Translations under genes and position numbers: made by a program
Source of the DNA: Mesorhizobium australicum WSM2073
GTDB lineage: Bacteria; Pseudomonadota; Alphaproteobacteria; Rhizobiales; Rhizobiaceae
Direction of reading: 5' to 3'
Length of the DNA stretch: 64,000 bases
NCBI RefSeq assembly: GCF_000230995.2
Contig: NC_019973.1
Span: forward strand, 2,246,001 to 2,310,000
The notes under the pieces: generated by a model
Databases searched by the model: none
The model's input: the letters and a program-made list of their open reading frames with translations, nothing else
Told to the model about the DNA's origin: nothing
Shown: piece by piece, positions 54,272 to 62,804 of the stretch
Numbering within the stretch: position 1 is the stretch's first letter
Layout: each line of letters opens with the position of its first letter

Positions 54272-54427
54272 CGTCATCCCAGGGCGAAGCAGGAGCGAAG
54301 CTCCGTCGCGGAGACACTGGGATCCATGCCGTGATATTGGCCGAAGAGTGCGGCGGAGCCGAAATCAGCACCGTTGCAGCGCCTTGATGTTACGGGATGG
54401 ATCCTCGGGTCAAGCCCGAGGATGACG
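54272..54427. repeat. 156-bp repeat element with CGTCATCC ends
   Basis: The element starts CGTCATCCCAGGGCGAAGC and ends GGATGACG. The right end contains the hairpin CCTCGGG-TCAAG-CCCGAGG (54403-54421). Sequences of the type GTCATCCTCGGGCTTGACCCGAGGATCCA are, from memory, a common intergenic repeat in rhizobia. It fills much of the 343-bp gap between convergent genes. Confidence 0.7.
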
Positions 54428-54578
54428 AAAGGAAGGGGTGTCTCCCGCCAATCGCCGAGCCATGCAGTCCGATCGAAACTCTCGCCCGAGAAACCGGTCG
54501 AGATGTTGCAGCTCTGATTCAAGTTGTTGCCGCTATGATTCTAGATGCTCGCCCAACATCTTGATTTTATTTGCTAGT

Positions 54579-55496
54579 TCATATTTCCAGCCTGGCCGGA
54601 AAGCCCGGCGCGCGCAGGTCGGTGCCGACGGTATCTTCAAGCAATTTGACGATCTGGGTCGACCAGGCATCGCCGCCATAAGCCGCCTTGCCTTGCTCGA
54701 AGATCGCGTTGACGCGCGACGCCAGATCGAGCGGCACGCCGGATTGTTCGGCCATGGTCAGCGCAAAGCCAAGGTCCTTCAGCGCAAGGTCCATGGTGAA
54801 GCCGATGTCGTAGGAGCCGTTCAGCACCAACTGGCTTTCGGTCTCGTGGACGAAGCTGTTGCCTGAAGACGCGACGATGGCGTGGTAGGATTGCGCGAGG
54901 TCGAGCCCGCCTTGCTTGGCCAGCATCAGCGCCTCGCCGGCGGCGACCAGATGGATGAAGGCCAGCATGTTGGTGATAACCTTGATCACCGCCGCCGAGC
55001 CGATCGGGCCCATCAGGAACGACTTGGCGCACATCGCTTCGATGGCCGGGCGGTGACGCTCGTAGAGGGGGACGTCGCCGCCGACCAGCGCGGTGATCTT
55101 GCCGGCCGCCGCCAGATGCACACCGCCGGTGACCGGGCATTCCAGCGTCTCGATCCCCTTGGCCGAGGCGAGGGCGGCCAGCCGCAAAATCTCGTCGCGG
55201 CCGTTGGTCGACATCTCGATCCAGGTGCCGCCCCTGGGCAGCCCTTCCAGCAATCCGCCCGGGCCGCCCAGCACCGCCTCGCTGACTTTTGGCGAAGGCA
55301 GGCACGTGATGGCATTGCCGGCCCGCGCCGCGGCTTCGGCCGGGCTATTGGCGGCCGTCGCGCCGAGCGCGACAAGGCGCTCGACGGCGGCGGGGTCGCG
55401 GTCGACGACGGTGACGTCAAAGCCGTTGCGGATCAGGCTGGCGGCAAGATTGCCGCCGAGATGGCCAAGGCCGATGAAGGCGTAGCTTTCGCTCAC
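54579..55496 (-). CDS. beta-hydroxyacid dehydrogenase (3-hydroxyisobutyrate/6-phosphogluconate type)
   Basis: The 305-residue protein has the NAD(P) loop FIGLGHLGGNLAASLI (7-22), the substrate motif GGTWIEMSTN, CPVTGGVHLAAAGKITALVGGD and the catalytic lysine in GPIGSAAVIKVITNML. It oxidises a 3-hydroxyacid, perhaps a sugar-acid intermediate. It starts at GTG 55496 and overlaps the enolase-superfamily gene by four bases, closing a three-gene operon. No regulator or transporter is next to it. Confidence 0.88.
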   Translation of the reverse strand: MSESYAFIGLGHLGGNLAASLIRNGFDVTVVDRDPAAVERLVALGATAANSPAEAAARAGNAITCLPSPKVSEAVLGGPGGLLEGLPRGGTWIEMSTNGRDEILRLAALASAKGIETLECPVTGGVHLAAAGKITALVGGDVPLYERHRPAIEAMCAKSFLMGPIGSAAVIKVITNMLAFIHLVAAGEALMLAKQGGLDLAQSYHAIVASSGNSFVHETESQLVLNGSYDIGFTMDLALKDLGFALTMAEQSGVPLDLASRVNAIFEQGKAAYGGDAWSTQIVKLLEDTVGTDLRAPGFPARLEI

Positions 55497-56707
55497 GGCA
55501 TCAGCGGCGTCTGCATCATCTGCAGATGCAGGTCCTTGCCGGTGTAGGGATGGGCGTCGCAGACCGCCTCGTTCAACTCGACGCCGAGGCCCGGCTCCTT
55601 CGACGGGATGACGTTGCCGTCCTGCCATTCGATCTTCTTCTTCAACAGCGTGGCGTGGAAACCGTCCCACTGCTTCAGCGATTCCAGGATCAGGAAGTTG
55701 GGCAGCGTCACCGCGAGCTGGATGTTGGCGGCACCGACGATCGGCCCGCAATAGCAGTGCGGCGCGACCTGGATGTGATAGGCCTCGGCCATGGCCGCGA
55801 TCTTCTTGGTTTCCAGAATGCCGCCGGAGCGGCCGAGGTCCGGCTGCAGGATGGTGGCGGCGCGGTTCTCGATGACACGGGCGAATTCGGATTTGGTCGT
55901 CAGCCGCTCGCCGGTGGCGATCGGGATCGAAGTCGCGCGGGCGACCTGCGCCATCACTTCGGGCATGTCGGGCGGCACCGGCTCCTCGAACCACAGCGGA
56001 TCATAAGGCTCGATGGCGCGCGCCATGCGCAGCGCGCCCGATGCCGTGAACTGGCCGTGCGTGCCGAACAGGATATCGGCGCGGGTGCCGACCGCCTCGC
56101 GGATCGCCTTGATCATGCGGGTCGAGACATCGATGTCCACGAGGCGCGGTTGGTGGCCGTCGAAGGCGGTGTAGGGGCCGGCCGGGTCGAGCTTGACGGC
56201 ATTGAACCCCTGCTCGACATATTCGAGCGCGCAGGCCGCCGCCATCTCCGGGTCGTTGTAGACATTCCTGCCATCCGGCGCGTCCTCGGAATGGACGCTG
56301 CCGGTGTGCGGATAGAGATAGGTGTAGGAGCGCAGCGTCTCGTGAACTTGGCCGCCAAGGAGCTTGTAGACCGGCTTGTTGGCTTCCTTGCCGACGATGT
56401 CCCAACAAGCCATTTCGAGTGCGGAAAAACAGCCCATGCCGGTCACGTCGGGGCGCTGGGTAAAGCCGGAGGAATAGGCGCGGCGGAAGAAGTTCTCGAT
56501 GTCGTGCGGATCGTGGCCGATCAGATAGCGCTCGGCCATGTCCTCGACGAGCTTGGCCGTGACATGGGCGGAGAAGGTGGCGTTGTAGGCCTCGCCATAG
56601 CCGACCACGCCGCCGTCGGTGGTGAGCTTGACGAAGATGAAATACTTGCCGCCGATGCCGGGTGGCGGGTTGCCGACAACCCAGGTCTTGACGTCGGTGA
56701 TCTTCAT
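55493..56707 (-). CDS. enolase-superfamily (mandelate racemase/dehydratase-like) protein
   Basis: The 404-residue protein has a capping domain with GEAYNATFSAHV and SALEMACWDIVGKEANKPVYKLLGG. The barrel has AVKLDP (Lys172), LWFEEPVPP (Glu241-242), TGERLTTKSEF (Glu267) and QVAPHCYCGPIVG (His317). The first metal-ligand strand reads FGTHGQ (214-219), with Gly where an Asp is usual and His217 kept. It is probably a sugar-acid dehydratase or cycloisomerase. It is coupled by four-base overlaps to both neighbours. Confidence 0.87.
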   Translation of the reverse strand: MKITDVKTWVVGNPPPGIGGKYFIFVKLTTDGGVVGYGEAYNATFSAHVTAKLVEDMAERYLIGHDPHDIENFFRRAYSSGFTQRPDVTGMGCFSALEMACWDIVGKEANKPVYKLLGGQVHETLRSYTYLYPHTGSVHSEDAPDGRNVYNDPEMAAACALEYVEQGFNAVKLDPAGPYTAFDGHQPRLVDIDVSTRMIKAIREAVGTRADILFGTHGQFTASGALRMARAIEPYDPLWFEEPVPPDMPEVMAQVARATSIPIATGERLTTKSEFARVIENRAATILQPDLGRSGGILETKKIAAMAEAYHIQVAPHCYCGPIVGAANIQLAVTLPNFLILESLKQWDGFHATLLKKKIEWQDGNVIPSKEPGLGVELNEAVCDAHPYTGKDLHLQMMQTPLMP

Positions 56708-58320
56708 GTGTGGTCCTCCAGAACCAGTTCGGCGCCCTTCCACCCGGTCATGACCGAGGCGGCGTTGGTGTTGCCGGTGATGTTGTCGGGAAAGATCGAG
56801 GCGTCGATGATGCGCAAGCCTTCGAGCCCGTGCACCGTGAGGCGCGGATCGACGACGGAGCGCGAGGGATCGGGTCCCATGCGGCAGGTCGAGACCGGGT
56901 GATAGACGGTGCCGGAGCGTTTCCTGAAATCGGTGATCAAGTCGGCGTCGGACCGGATCGACGGACCGGGCAGCACCTCTTCGGCGATGATCTCGGCCAT
57001 GGCGGGCATCGAGGCGATCTTGCGCACGAATTTCACCGCCGACAGCATTTCCTCGACATCCGCATTGGTCGAATAGGCGTTGGCGACGATCTTGGGATAG
57101 TCGAGCGGATTGCTGGAGCGGATCATGATCTCGCCCCGGCTCGATGGCCGGCAGTTGGACAGGCCGATGGAGAAGCCCGGCCACGGATCCGGCGTCAGGA
57201 TCGGACGCTCGCCGTTCTTCGGGATGAGGGTCGAGAAGGCCTGGAAATAGAGCTGCATGTTGGGGCGGGAGAAGGCCGGATCGGTGCGGAAGAAGCCGCC
57301 GCCATGGTTCATCGACAGCGACAGCGGCCCGGAGCGGGTCAGGATGTACTGCATGCCGACCAAAAGCTTGCCCCACCAGGGACGCAGGATCTGGTTCAGC
57401 GTCGGCAGCTTGCCCTTGAAGGTGTAGTTGATGCCGACATGGTCCTGCAGATTGGCGCCGACATTCTCGTTGGCATGCACGACCGGGATGCCCAAGCCTT
57501 CAAGCAGCGCCGCCGGGCCGACCCCGGAGAGCTGCATGAGCTGCGGCGAGTTGATCGAACCCGCGGACAGGATGATTTCGCGGCCGGCGCGGGCTGTCCT
57601 GGTCTGACCGTTCTGCAGATACTCGACGCCGACGGCACGCTTGCCTTCGAACAGGATGCGGCTTGCCAGCGCGTTGGTCTCCACGCGCACATTGGCGCGC
57701 TTCATCGCCGGGCGCAGGAAGGCACGGGCGGCCGACATGCGGCGGCCGTTCTTGGTCGAGATCTGGTAGATGCCGACGCCTTCCTGGGCAGCACCATTGA
57801 AATCGGGGTTGAGCGGCAGGCCGGCCTGCTGGCCTGCGGTGAGATAGCGCTTCGTCAGCGGGTGGACGGCATCGGTGGTGTCGCTGATGTGCAGGGGACC
57901 GCCGCTGCCGCGCCATGCGTCGGCGCCGGCTTCATTGTCCTCGAGTGCCTTGAAGGCCGGCAACAGATCGTCATAGCCCCAGCCGGGATTGCCGGCGGCG
58001 CGCCAGTCATCGAAGTCTTCGCGCGCGCCTCTGATCCAGACCATGGCGTTGATCGAGCTCGACCCGCCAAGCAGCTTGCCGCGCGGCCAGTGGTCGATAT
58101 TGCCGCCAAGGCCGGGATCCGGCTCGGTCTTGTAGTTCCAGTTCACCGTGGGATCGAAGAAGGTCTTGCCGTAGCCGAGCGGCATCTGCACGTAGAAGCG
58201 CCGGTCGCTGCCGCCGGCTTCCAGCACCAGCACCGAGAAGCGGCCCGAAGCGGACAGTTTGTCGGCCAGAACCGAGCCGGCCGAGCCGGAGCCGACGATG
58301 ATGAAGTCATAGGTCTGCAT
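56704..58320 (-). CDS. GMC-family FAD oxidoreductase (choline dehydrogenase-like)
   Basis: The 538-residue protein has the FAD loop FIIVGSGSAGSVLADKLS near the N-terminus. WPRGKLLGGSSSINAMVWIRGAREDFDDW, GREIILSAGSINSPQLMQLSGVGP and the C-terminal catalytic region YHPVSTCRMGPD with DASIFPDNITGNTNA follow. It oxidises an alcohol or sugar. Start MQTYDFI at 58320; upstream in-frame Met codons lack good ribosome sites. It is the first gene of the operon with the enolase-type and dehydrogenase genes. Confidence 0.92.
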   Translation of the reverse strand: MQTYDFIIVGSGSAGSVLADKLSASGRFSVLVLEAGGSDRRFYVQMPLGYGKTFFDPTVNWNYKTEPDPGLGGNIDHWPRGKLLGGSSSINAMVWIRGAREDFDDWRAAGNPGWGYDDLLPAFKALEDNEAGADAWRGSGGPLHISDTTDAVHPLTKRYLTAGQQAGLPLNPDFNGAAQEGVGIYQISTKNGRRMSAARAFLRPAMKRANVRVETNALASRILFEGKRAVGVEYLQNGQTRTARAGREIILSAGSINSPQLMQLSGVGPAALLEGLGIPVVHANENVGANLQDHVGINYTFKGKLPTLNQILRPWWGKLLVGMQYILTRSGPLSLSMNHGGGFFRTDPAFSRPNMQLYFQAFSTLIPKNGERPILTPDPWPGFSIGLSNCRPSSRGEIMIRSSNPLDYPKIVANAYSTNADVEEMLSAVKFVRKIASMPAMAEIIAEEVLPGPSIRSDADLITDFRKRSGTVYHPVSTCRMGPDPSRSVVDPRLTVHGLEGLRIIDASIFPDNITGNTNAASVMTGWKGAELVLEDHT

Positions 58321-58501
58321 GATGAAAATGGCGGCTCCGGAAATCTGGCGCAGCCTAGACGCCATGGGTTCGCCGCGTCGCCGCGCCTTCCGGCATCGGT
58401 TGTGAAAAAAGCGACTGGTATACCGGCCGGCTTTCGGGGAATGCCGACAATCGCGCTTGATATGCATGGGGTCGACGGACTATGCGGATAGCATCATTTC
58501 G

Positions 58502-58544
58502 GCATGATTTTTTCCGATAAGTCTGCAACTTTTCGGAATCATGC
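58502..58544. repeat. dispersed palindromic repeat, copy 3
   Basis: GCATGATTTTTTCCGATAAG opens the element and ACTTTTCGGAATCATGC closes it. It matches the copies at 21381 and 22931 and lies 33 bp before the purC start, so it is in or beside the purC leader. Confidence 0.85.
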
Positions 58545-58577
58545 CCCTGGCCACTCCGCGCAAAGGCAGGAGAACCC

Positions 58578-59519
58578 ATGCGTGTCCTGTCGGATGCTTT
58601 CATTCCCGAACTGCCGGGCTATTACAAAGGCAAGGTCCGCGAGAATTACGACCTGGCCGACGGCAGGCGTATCATCATCGCCACCGACCGTCTCAGCGCC
58701 TTCGACATCATCCTGACCTCGATCCCGTTCAAGGGAGAGATCCTCACCCGGACGGCGCGGTACTGGTTCGAGGAAACCGCCGACATCTGCCCGAACCATG
58801 TGCTGGAATATCCCGACCCCAACGTCGTCGTCGGCACAAGGCTCGACATACTGCCGGTCGAGATCGTCGTGCGCGGCTATCTGGCGGGGACCACCAGCAC
58901 CTCGATCCTGACCCGCTACCGACGCGGCGAACGGGACATGTATGGAATGCGCCTGCCAGACGGCCTGCGCGACAATGAGAGGCTGGCCGAGCCGGTCATC
59001 ACGCCGACCAGCAAGGCGGCCGACGGCGGCCATGACGAGCCGCTGTCCAGGGCCGAGATCCTGGAGCAGGGCCTGCTCACGCAGGAGCAGTGGGACACGG
59101 TTTCGGATTATGCCTTGAAGCTGTTCGCCCGCGGCCAGGCGCGCGCAGCCGAACGCGGCCTGATCCTGGCCGACACGAAATACGAATTCGGCACAGACAA
59201 GGACGGGACGATCATTCTCGCCGACGAAATCCACACGCCCGACAGCAGCCGGTACTGGATCGCGGCGAGCTACCAACAGGCGCTGGCTGATGGCACGCGG
59301 CCGGAGAGCTTCGACAAGGATTTCATCCGCTCATGGGTGACGGCGCGCTGCGATCCCTACAAGGACCCGATCCCGAGCATTCCGGACGAGATCGTCGAAC
59401 AGGCCTCTGGGGTGTATGCCCAGGCTTACGAGGCGATCACCGGCAAGGCATTCGTTCCAGACATTTCCGGGCATACGGTTCTCGACCGCATCCGCGCCAA
59501 CCTTGCACGTTATTTCTGA
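58578..59519 (+). CDS. purC: phosphoribosylaminoimidazole-succinocarboxamide synthase
   Basis: The 313-residue SAICAR synthetase joins aspartate to CAIR in purine synthesis. Motifs are [49 protein letters not shown] and [31 protein letters not shown]. Length fits the longer (about 300-residue) bacterial form. A GGAG lies before ATG 58578. It is monocistronic; rhizobia may have a second purC elsewhere. Confidence 0.95.
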   Translation: MRVLSDAFIPELPGYYKGKVRENYDLADGRRIIIATDRLSAFDIILTSIPFKGEILTRTARYWFEETADICPNHVLEYPDPNVVVGTRLDILPVEIVVRGYLAGTTSTSILTRYRRGERDMYGMRLPDGLRDNERLAEPVITPTSKAADGGHDEPLSRAEILEQGLLTQEQWDTVSDYALKLFARGQARAAERGLILADTKYEFGTDKDGTIILADEIHTPDSSRYWIAASYQQALADGTRPESFDKDFIRSWVTARCDPYKDPIPSIPDEIVEQASGVYAQAYEAITGKAFVPDISGHTVLDRIRANLARYF

Positions 59520-59573
59520 GAGGTGCGATCTCCAGGAACCGCGTTCCTCGGCGATTGGGAGGACCTCCCTGAC

Positions 59574-59823
59574 ACCCGAAGCCGCTGAAAATCAGGCACA
59601 ACCGGGGAATGCCAATTCCACGCCGAGCCGTCGACCCCACTCCGTCGCCGCTTTGCGGCGCCACCTCTCCCCCGATCGACGGGGTAGAGGAAGGGACGCT
59701 AGCCTTGCCCGGCCTGGCTCCTTCCTCTCCCTCCGGAGGGGGAGAGGTAGCGCTGCGAAGCAGCGACGGAGTGGGGAAGCCCGTTCCAGAACCCGAAGCC
59801 GCTGAAAATCAGGCACAACCGGG
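59574..59823. repeat. 33-bp direct repeats flanking a 142-bp inverted-repeat element
   Basis: The 33-bp sequence beginning ACCCGAAGCCGCTGAAAATC occurs exactly at 59574-59606 and 59791-59823. Between them, 59635-59776 has 39-bp inverted ends (CCCCACTCCGTCGCCGCTTT at left, reverse complement at right) matching at 35 of 39 positions. The ends enclose CTCTCC/GGAGAGG hairpins. No gene lies inside. The rest of this 420-bp gap is the purC-thioesterase intergenic DNA. Confidence 0.85.
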
Positions 59824-59939
59824 CGAATGCAGGGTTAGCCTATGGCCTTGGGGCGAGGAAACAGCAGCGGCGGCGCGTTGACCTATTCCCGTAGCGGCGA
59901 TACGGGATCGATGACCATCACTGCTTGAGGATTCTGCCC

Positions 59940-60335
59940 ATGGTGCAGTACGCGGACGGACGGCCGATCGGAGACCTGACGCTGCGCACCCTGGCCATGC
60001 CTTCGGACGCCAATGCCGCAGGCGACATTTTCGGTGGCTGGGTGATGGCGCAGATGGATCTTGCCTGCGGCATCCGCGCCGCCGAGCGGGCCAGGGGCCG
60101 CGTGGTGACGGCGGCGGTCAAGGAAATGTCCTTCGCCAAGCCGATGAAGATCGGCGACACGCTGTGCATCTACACCCATGTCGAACGCGTCGGCCGCACC
60201 TCGATGACGCTCAAGGTCGAGGCCTGGGCGCAGCGCTATCTTTCCGACCTGATGGAAAAGGTGACGCACGCCGATTTCGTCATGGTGGCGCTCGACGGCG
60301 AGGGCAAGCCGAAGGCGGTTCCGGCCGAGAGCTGA
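59940..60335 (+). CDS. acyl-CoA thioesterase (YciA-like hot-dog)
   Basis: The 131-residue protein has MPSDANAAGDIFGGWVMAQMDLACGIRAAERARGRVVTAAVKEMSFAKPMKIGDTLCIYTHV in adjoining segments. This is the YciA/acyl-CoA hydrolase hot-dog pattern with the catalytic Asn/Asp region at about residues 20-35. It frees fatty acids from CoA. ATG 59940 follows TGAGGA. Confidence 0.92.
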   Translation: MVQYADGRPIGDLTLRTLAMPSDANAAGDIFGGWVMAQMDLACGIRAAERARGRVVTAAVKEMSFAKPMKIGDTLCIYTHVERVGRTSMTLKVEAWAQRYLSDLMEKVTHADFVMVALDGEGKPKAVPAES

Positions 60336-60449
60336 TTCGACACCGCCAAGCCGGGGGCATTTGTAACATCGCCCGAGTGAAGCGATGCGTTCAGCGACAT
60401 GCTGCCGTTGCCTTCCACGCGCAATTCTCCCGGACACCGGAGGAAGACA

Positions 60450-60647
60450 ATGCGTCAACACCTGTTGAACGGCTGGCTTGCGGCGGCTCTCGTGGCCCTT
60501 GTCTGCCTGCTCGGCATAACCGCTTACGCCGAAGTCAAACAGGACCTTGGGCGCACCGCCTGCCTGCATGACACGACGGATGCGAAGCAGCGAACAGCGA
60601 CGTGCACGATCTGCAGCCAGACGCCTTGCTTGGCGCGAAGGGCCTGA
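60450..60647 (+). CDS. small exported/membrane protein, unknown function
   Basis: The 65-residue protein has a strong N-terminal hydrophobic segment (LLNGWLAAALVALVCLLGITAYAE). A Cys-containing tail follows, with Cys in GRTACLHD, TCTICSQ and TPCLARRA; the CxxC spacing in CTIC could bind metal. GGAGGAAG lies seven bases before the start. No family recognised. The ribosome site and signal-like start make it a real gene. Confidence 0.65.
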   Translation: MRQHLLNGWLAAALVALVCLLGITAYAEVKQDLGRTACLHDTTDAKQRTATCTICSQTPCLARRA

Positions 60648-60828
60648 CTGGCTGCCGTTGGAATGTGTGTTACCGTCGAGAGGGGGCCGGGCGCGTCGGG
60701 CCGGCATCGAGCGCCATGGACTGTTTCCAAGTCGCCTTTAGGTCCAGTCGCTTTCAAGGAGCCGTGACTTCGCTTGGGCAGCTAGAGCCGCTCAGTGCAG
60801 GTCCCGAATCCCTTGCCGCGCATGGGCT

Positions 60829-61197
60829 TCAGGCGTGCATGTCGTCGAATCTGGCGCGTGCCGACTGGACACGCTGGGTGTTCTTGCGGGCCCATTCGCC
60901 GAGCGCGCCGACCGGCACCAGCAACTCGTGACCGAGCTCCGTCAGCTCGTAATCGACGCGCGGCGGAATGGTTGGAAACACCTTGCGGGTGATGAAGCCG
61001 TCACGCTCCAGGCCGCGCAAGGTGGTGGTCAGCATCTTCTGGGAGATGCCGCCGACGGCGGCGCGCAATTCGTTGAAACGCAGCGGTCCGCCGCCCAGCT
61101 TGCCGACCACGAGCACGGTCCATTTGTCGCCGACGCGCTGCAGGATTTCCGACACGGCGCGGCAGTCCTCGGTGTTATGCGGGTGCCTCAGTAACAA
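60829..61197 (-). CDS. HxlR-family regulator
   Basis: The 122-residue winged-helix protein has DCRAVSEILQRVGDKWTVLVVGKLGGGPLRFNELRAAVGGISQKMLTTTLRGLERDGFITRKVFPTIPPRVDYELTELG in adjoining segments, textbook HxlR. It starts at TTG 61197, seven bases after AAGGAGG. Cys12 is where some HxlR proteins sense oxidants or electrophiles. It is divergent from an NAD(P)H-dependent reductase with an inverted repeat between them. Confidence 0.93.
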   Translation of the reverse strand: MLLRHPHNTEDCRAVSEILQRVGDKWTVLVVGKLGGGPLRFNELRAAVGGISQKMLTTTLRGLERDGFITRKVFPTIPPRVDYELTELGHELLVPVGALGEWARKNTQRVQSARARFDDMHA

Positions 61198-61227
61198 AAA
61201 CGTGCCTCCTTGCGCATCAAATTGTCA

Positions 61228-61261
61228 GTATCACATATAGCGCCGGTATCCAAACGATACC
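61228..61261. promoter_or_regulatory. HxlR operator candidate
   Basis: GGTATC-CAAAC-GATACC (61245-61261) is a perfect 6-bp dyad with a five-base spacer. A further half-site GTATC is at 61228. It is midway between the divergent regulator and reductase genes, placed to control both. Confidence 0.75.
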
Positions 61262-61287
61262 AAAAATTCCCGCAAGGAGAGCCCCTT

Positions 61288-61893
61288 ATGTCCAAGCCCA
61301 AAATCGCCATTGTCATCGGTTCGACGCGCGCTGCCCGCTTCGCCGACGTGCCGACGCAGTGGATCGCCAAGATCGCCAAGGCACATGCCGACATCGATGT
61401 CGAAATTGTCGATCTGCGCGACTTTCCGCTGCCCTTCTTCGATGAGGTCGCGTCTTCCGCCTGGGCGCCGTCGCAGAACGAAGTCGCACAGCGCTGGCAG
61501 AAGAAGGTCGCCGGATTCGACGGCTTCATCTTCACCGCCGCCGAATACAATCACGGCCCGACGGCCGTGCTGAAGAATGCGATCGACTACGCCGCCAACG
61601 AGTGGAACAAGAAGCCGGCCGGCTTTGTCGGCTATGGCAGCGTCGGTGGCGCCCGCGCCGTCGAACAGCTTCGTCTCCACGCCGTCGAATTGCAGATGGC
61701 GCCGGTCAAGTCCGCGGTCCATATCGCCTGGGGCGATTTCCTGGCCGTGCGCCAGGGCGAGAAGAAGCTCGAAGATCTCGAGCACCTGAACCAGGCCGCC
61801 ACCGCGCTGGTCAACGACGTCGCCTGGTGGGCCAAGGTGCTGAAGGCCGCCCGCGCCGCCGATGCCGTCGCCGGAGAAGCCCAGGCGGCCTGA
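61288..61893 (+). CDS. NADPH-dependent FMN reductase family protein
   Basis: The 201-residue flavodoxin-fold protein has the FMN loop IVIGSTRAARFADVPTQW, DLRDFPLPFFDE and FTAAEYNHGPTAVLKNAIDYAANEW. It is similar to azoreductase and quinone reductases. AAGGAGA precedes ATG 61288. Regulation by the divergent HxlR protein is likely, giving a two-gene electrophile or redox response unit. A terminator follows. Confidence 0.92.
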   Translation: MSKPKIAIVIGSTRAARFADVPTQWIAKIAKAHADIDVEIVDLRDFPLPFFDEVASSAWAPSQNEVAQRWQKKVAGFDGFIFTAAEYNHGPTAVLKNAIDYAANEWNKKPAGFVGYGSVGGARAVEQLRLHAVELQMAPVKSAVHIAWGDFLAVRQGEKKLEDLEHLNQAATALVNDVAWWAKVLKAARAADAVAGEAQAA

Positions 61894-61926
61894 TCCGCCG
61901 GATCGGATTGTCCTCCCAAGGGATAT

Positions 61927-61953
61927 GGGGCGGCGCTTGCGTCGCCCTTTTTT
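61927..61953 (+). terminator. intrinsic terminator of the reductase gene
   Basis: GGGCGGCG pairs with CGTCGCCC across CTTG, with one G-T pair, followed by TTTTTT. After it, 61954-62227 shows no gene I can support. Confidence 0.88.
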
Positions 61954-62227
61954 CGCGTTCCTGCAAGGAGTTGCGGCTGCGCGAAAGATCTGCATGCAAC
62001 GCCGCGCCGCCCCTCAGCGCCTCGCAAGCAGGTGAGGGTGCCGCAGACACAGCGCTCTTGCGAAGGCGCCCGTCCCGGGAGCCACGTGCTCGTCCTTTGC
62101 CCGAAGAGGGCGGCTCGACCGGCAAGGTCGTGCTGATGCCTTAGTTCCCGAAGCTGCTCGTCGGCAGACTGCCACCTCAAAGGGCGGTCGTCGGTCCAGG
62201 TCGGGTCGGCTCCGAATATCGAACGGC

Positions 62228-62749
62228 TCAAATACCCGCGATCGCGAAAAGCCAGGCCAGGATGTCGAACAACAGAAGGACCAGCGCAATCTGCAATGCC
62301 ACCCGAAGCCGCTGGATAATGCGCCAGTTGCTGACCATGTCCGCCTTGATGCGAAGGGCGAGCGCGCGCTGCATGGCCGACATGTTTGCTGGCCTGTCGC
62401 CGTCGACATATTGATGGAGCAGCTCTTCTGGGTCGAAGCGGAACGTGTATTTGTGGTAGGGCCAAAGCAAGAAGACGATCAGCCCGCCGATGACGAACAG
62501 CAGAACCACCGCGATCCAGTCCCAAAGCCCAAGCCCGTCGGAAAGCGCCCTTCCGCCAAGCAGCGAGTTGGCGAACGCAGTGGCGAAGATGAGGCTGCCA
62601 GCGCGGGCGTTCATGTTCTCGACGAGGTTCTGCTGGTGATTGAGGCCTCTCACTGCCTCCTGATAAATGAAGGCAAGGCGGGGATCGCCGTCGGCAAGGT
62701 CGCTCGCGACTGCTGTGTTGCTGTCTGCTCTATTGGCAGATTCGTTCAT
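62228..62749 (-). CDS. small membrane protein, Pycsar/SMODS-effector-like topology
   Basis: The 173-residue protein has a soluble helical start (FIYQEAVRGLNHQQNLVENMNARAGSLI) and then a membrane helix. A second one is WDWIAVVLLFVIGGLIVFLLW, and a C-terminal helix is LQIALVLLLFDILAWLFAI. A linker with ALALRIKADMVSNWRIIQRLR lies between. The layout recalls small membrane effectors of nucleotide-signalling defence systems. No cyclase gene is adjacent, so that link is weak. Confidence 0.65.
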   Translation of the reverse strand: MNESANRADSNTAVASDLADGDPRLAFIYQEAVRGLNHQQNLVENMNARAGSLIFATAFANSLLGGRALSDGLGLWDWIAVVLLFVIGGLIVFLLWPYHKYTFRFDPEELLHQYVDGDRPANMSAMQRALALRIKADMVSNWRIIQRLRVALQIALVLLLFDILAWLFAIAGI

Positions 62750-62804
62750 AAGGGTGCTCTATAGCGCGCCAGTGCTGCGTCATCCTAACTCAAATCTCTT
62801 GCCG

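Noticed and set aside
56710..58491. 593-codon open frame on the plus strand
   Set aside because: Antisense shadow of the GMC oxidoreductase gene, rich in Arg, Gly, Asp and His with no recognisable domain.
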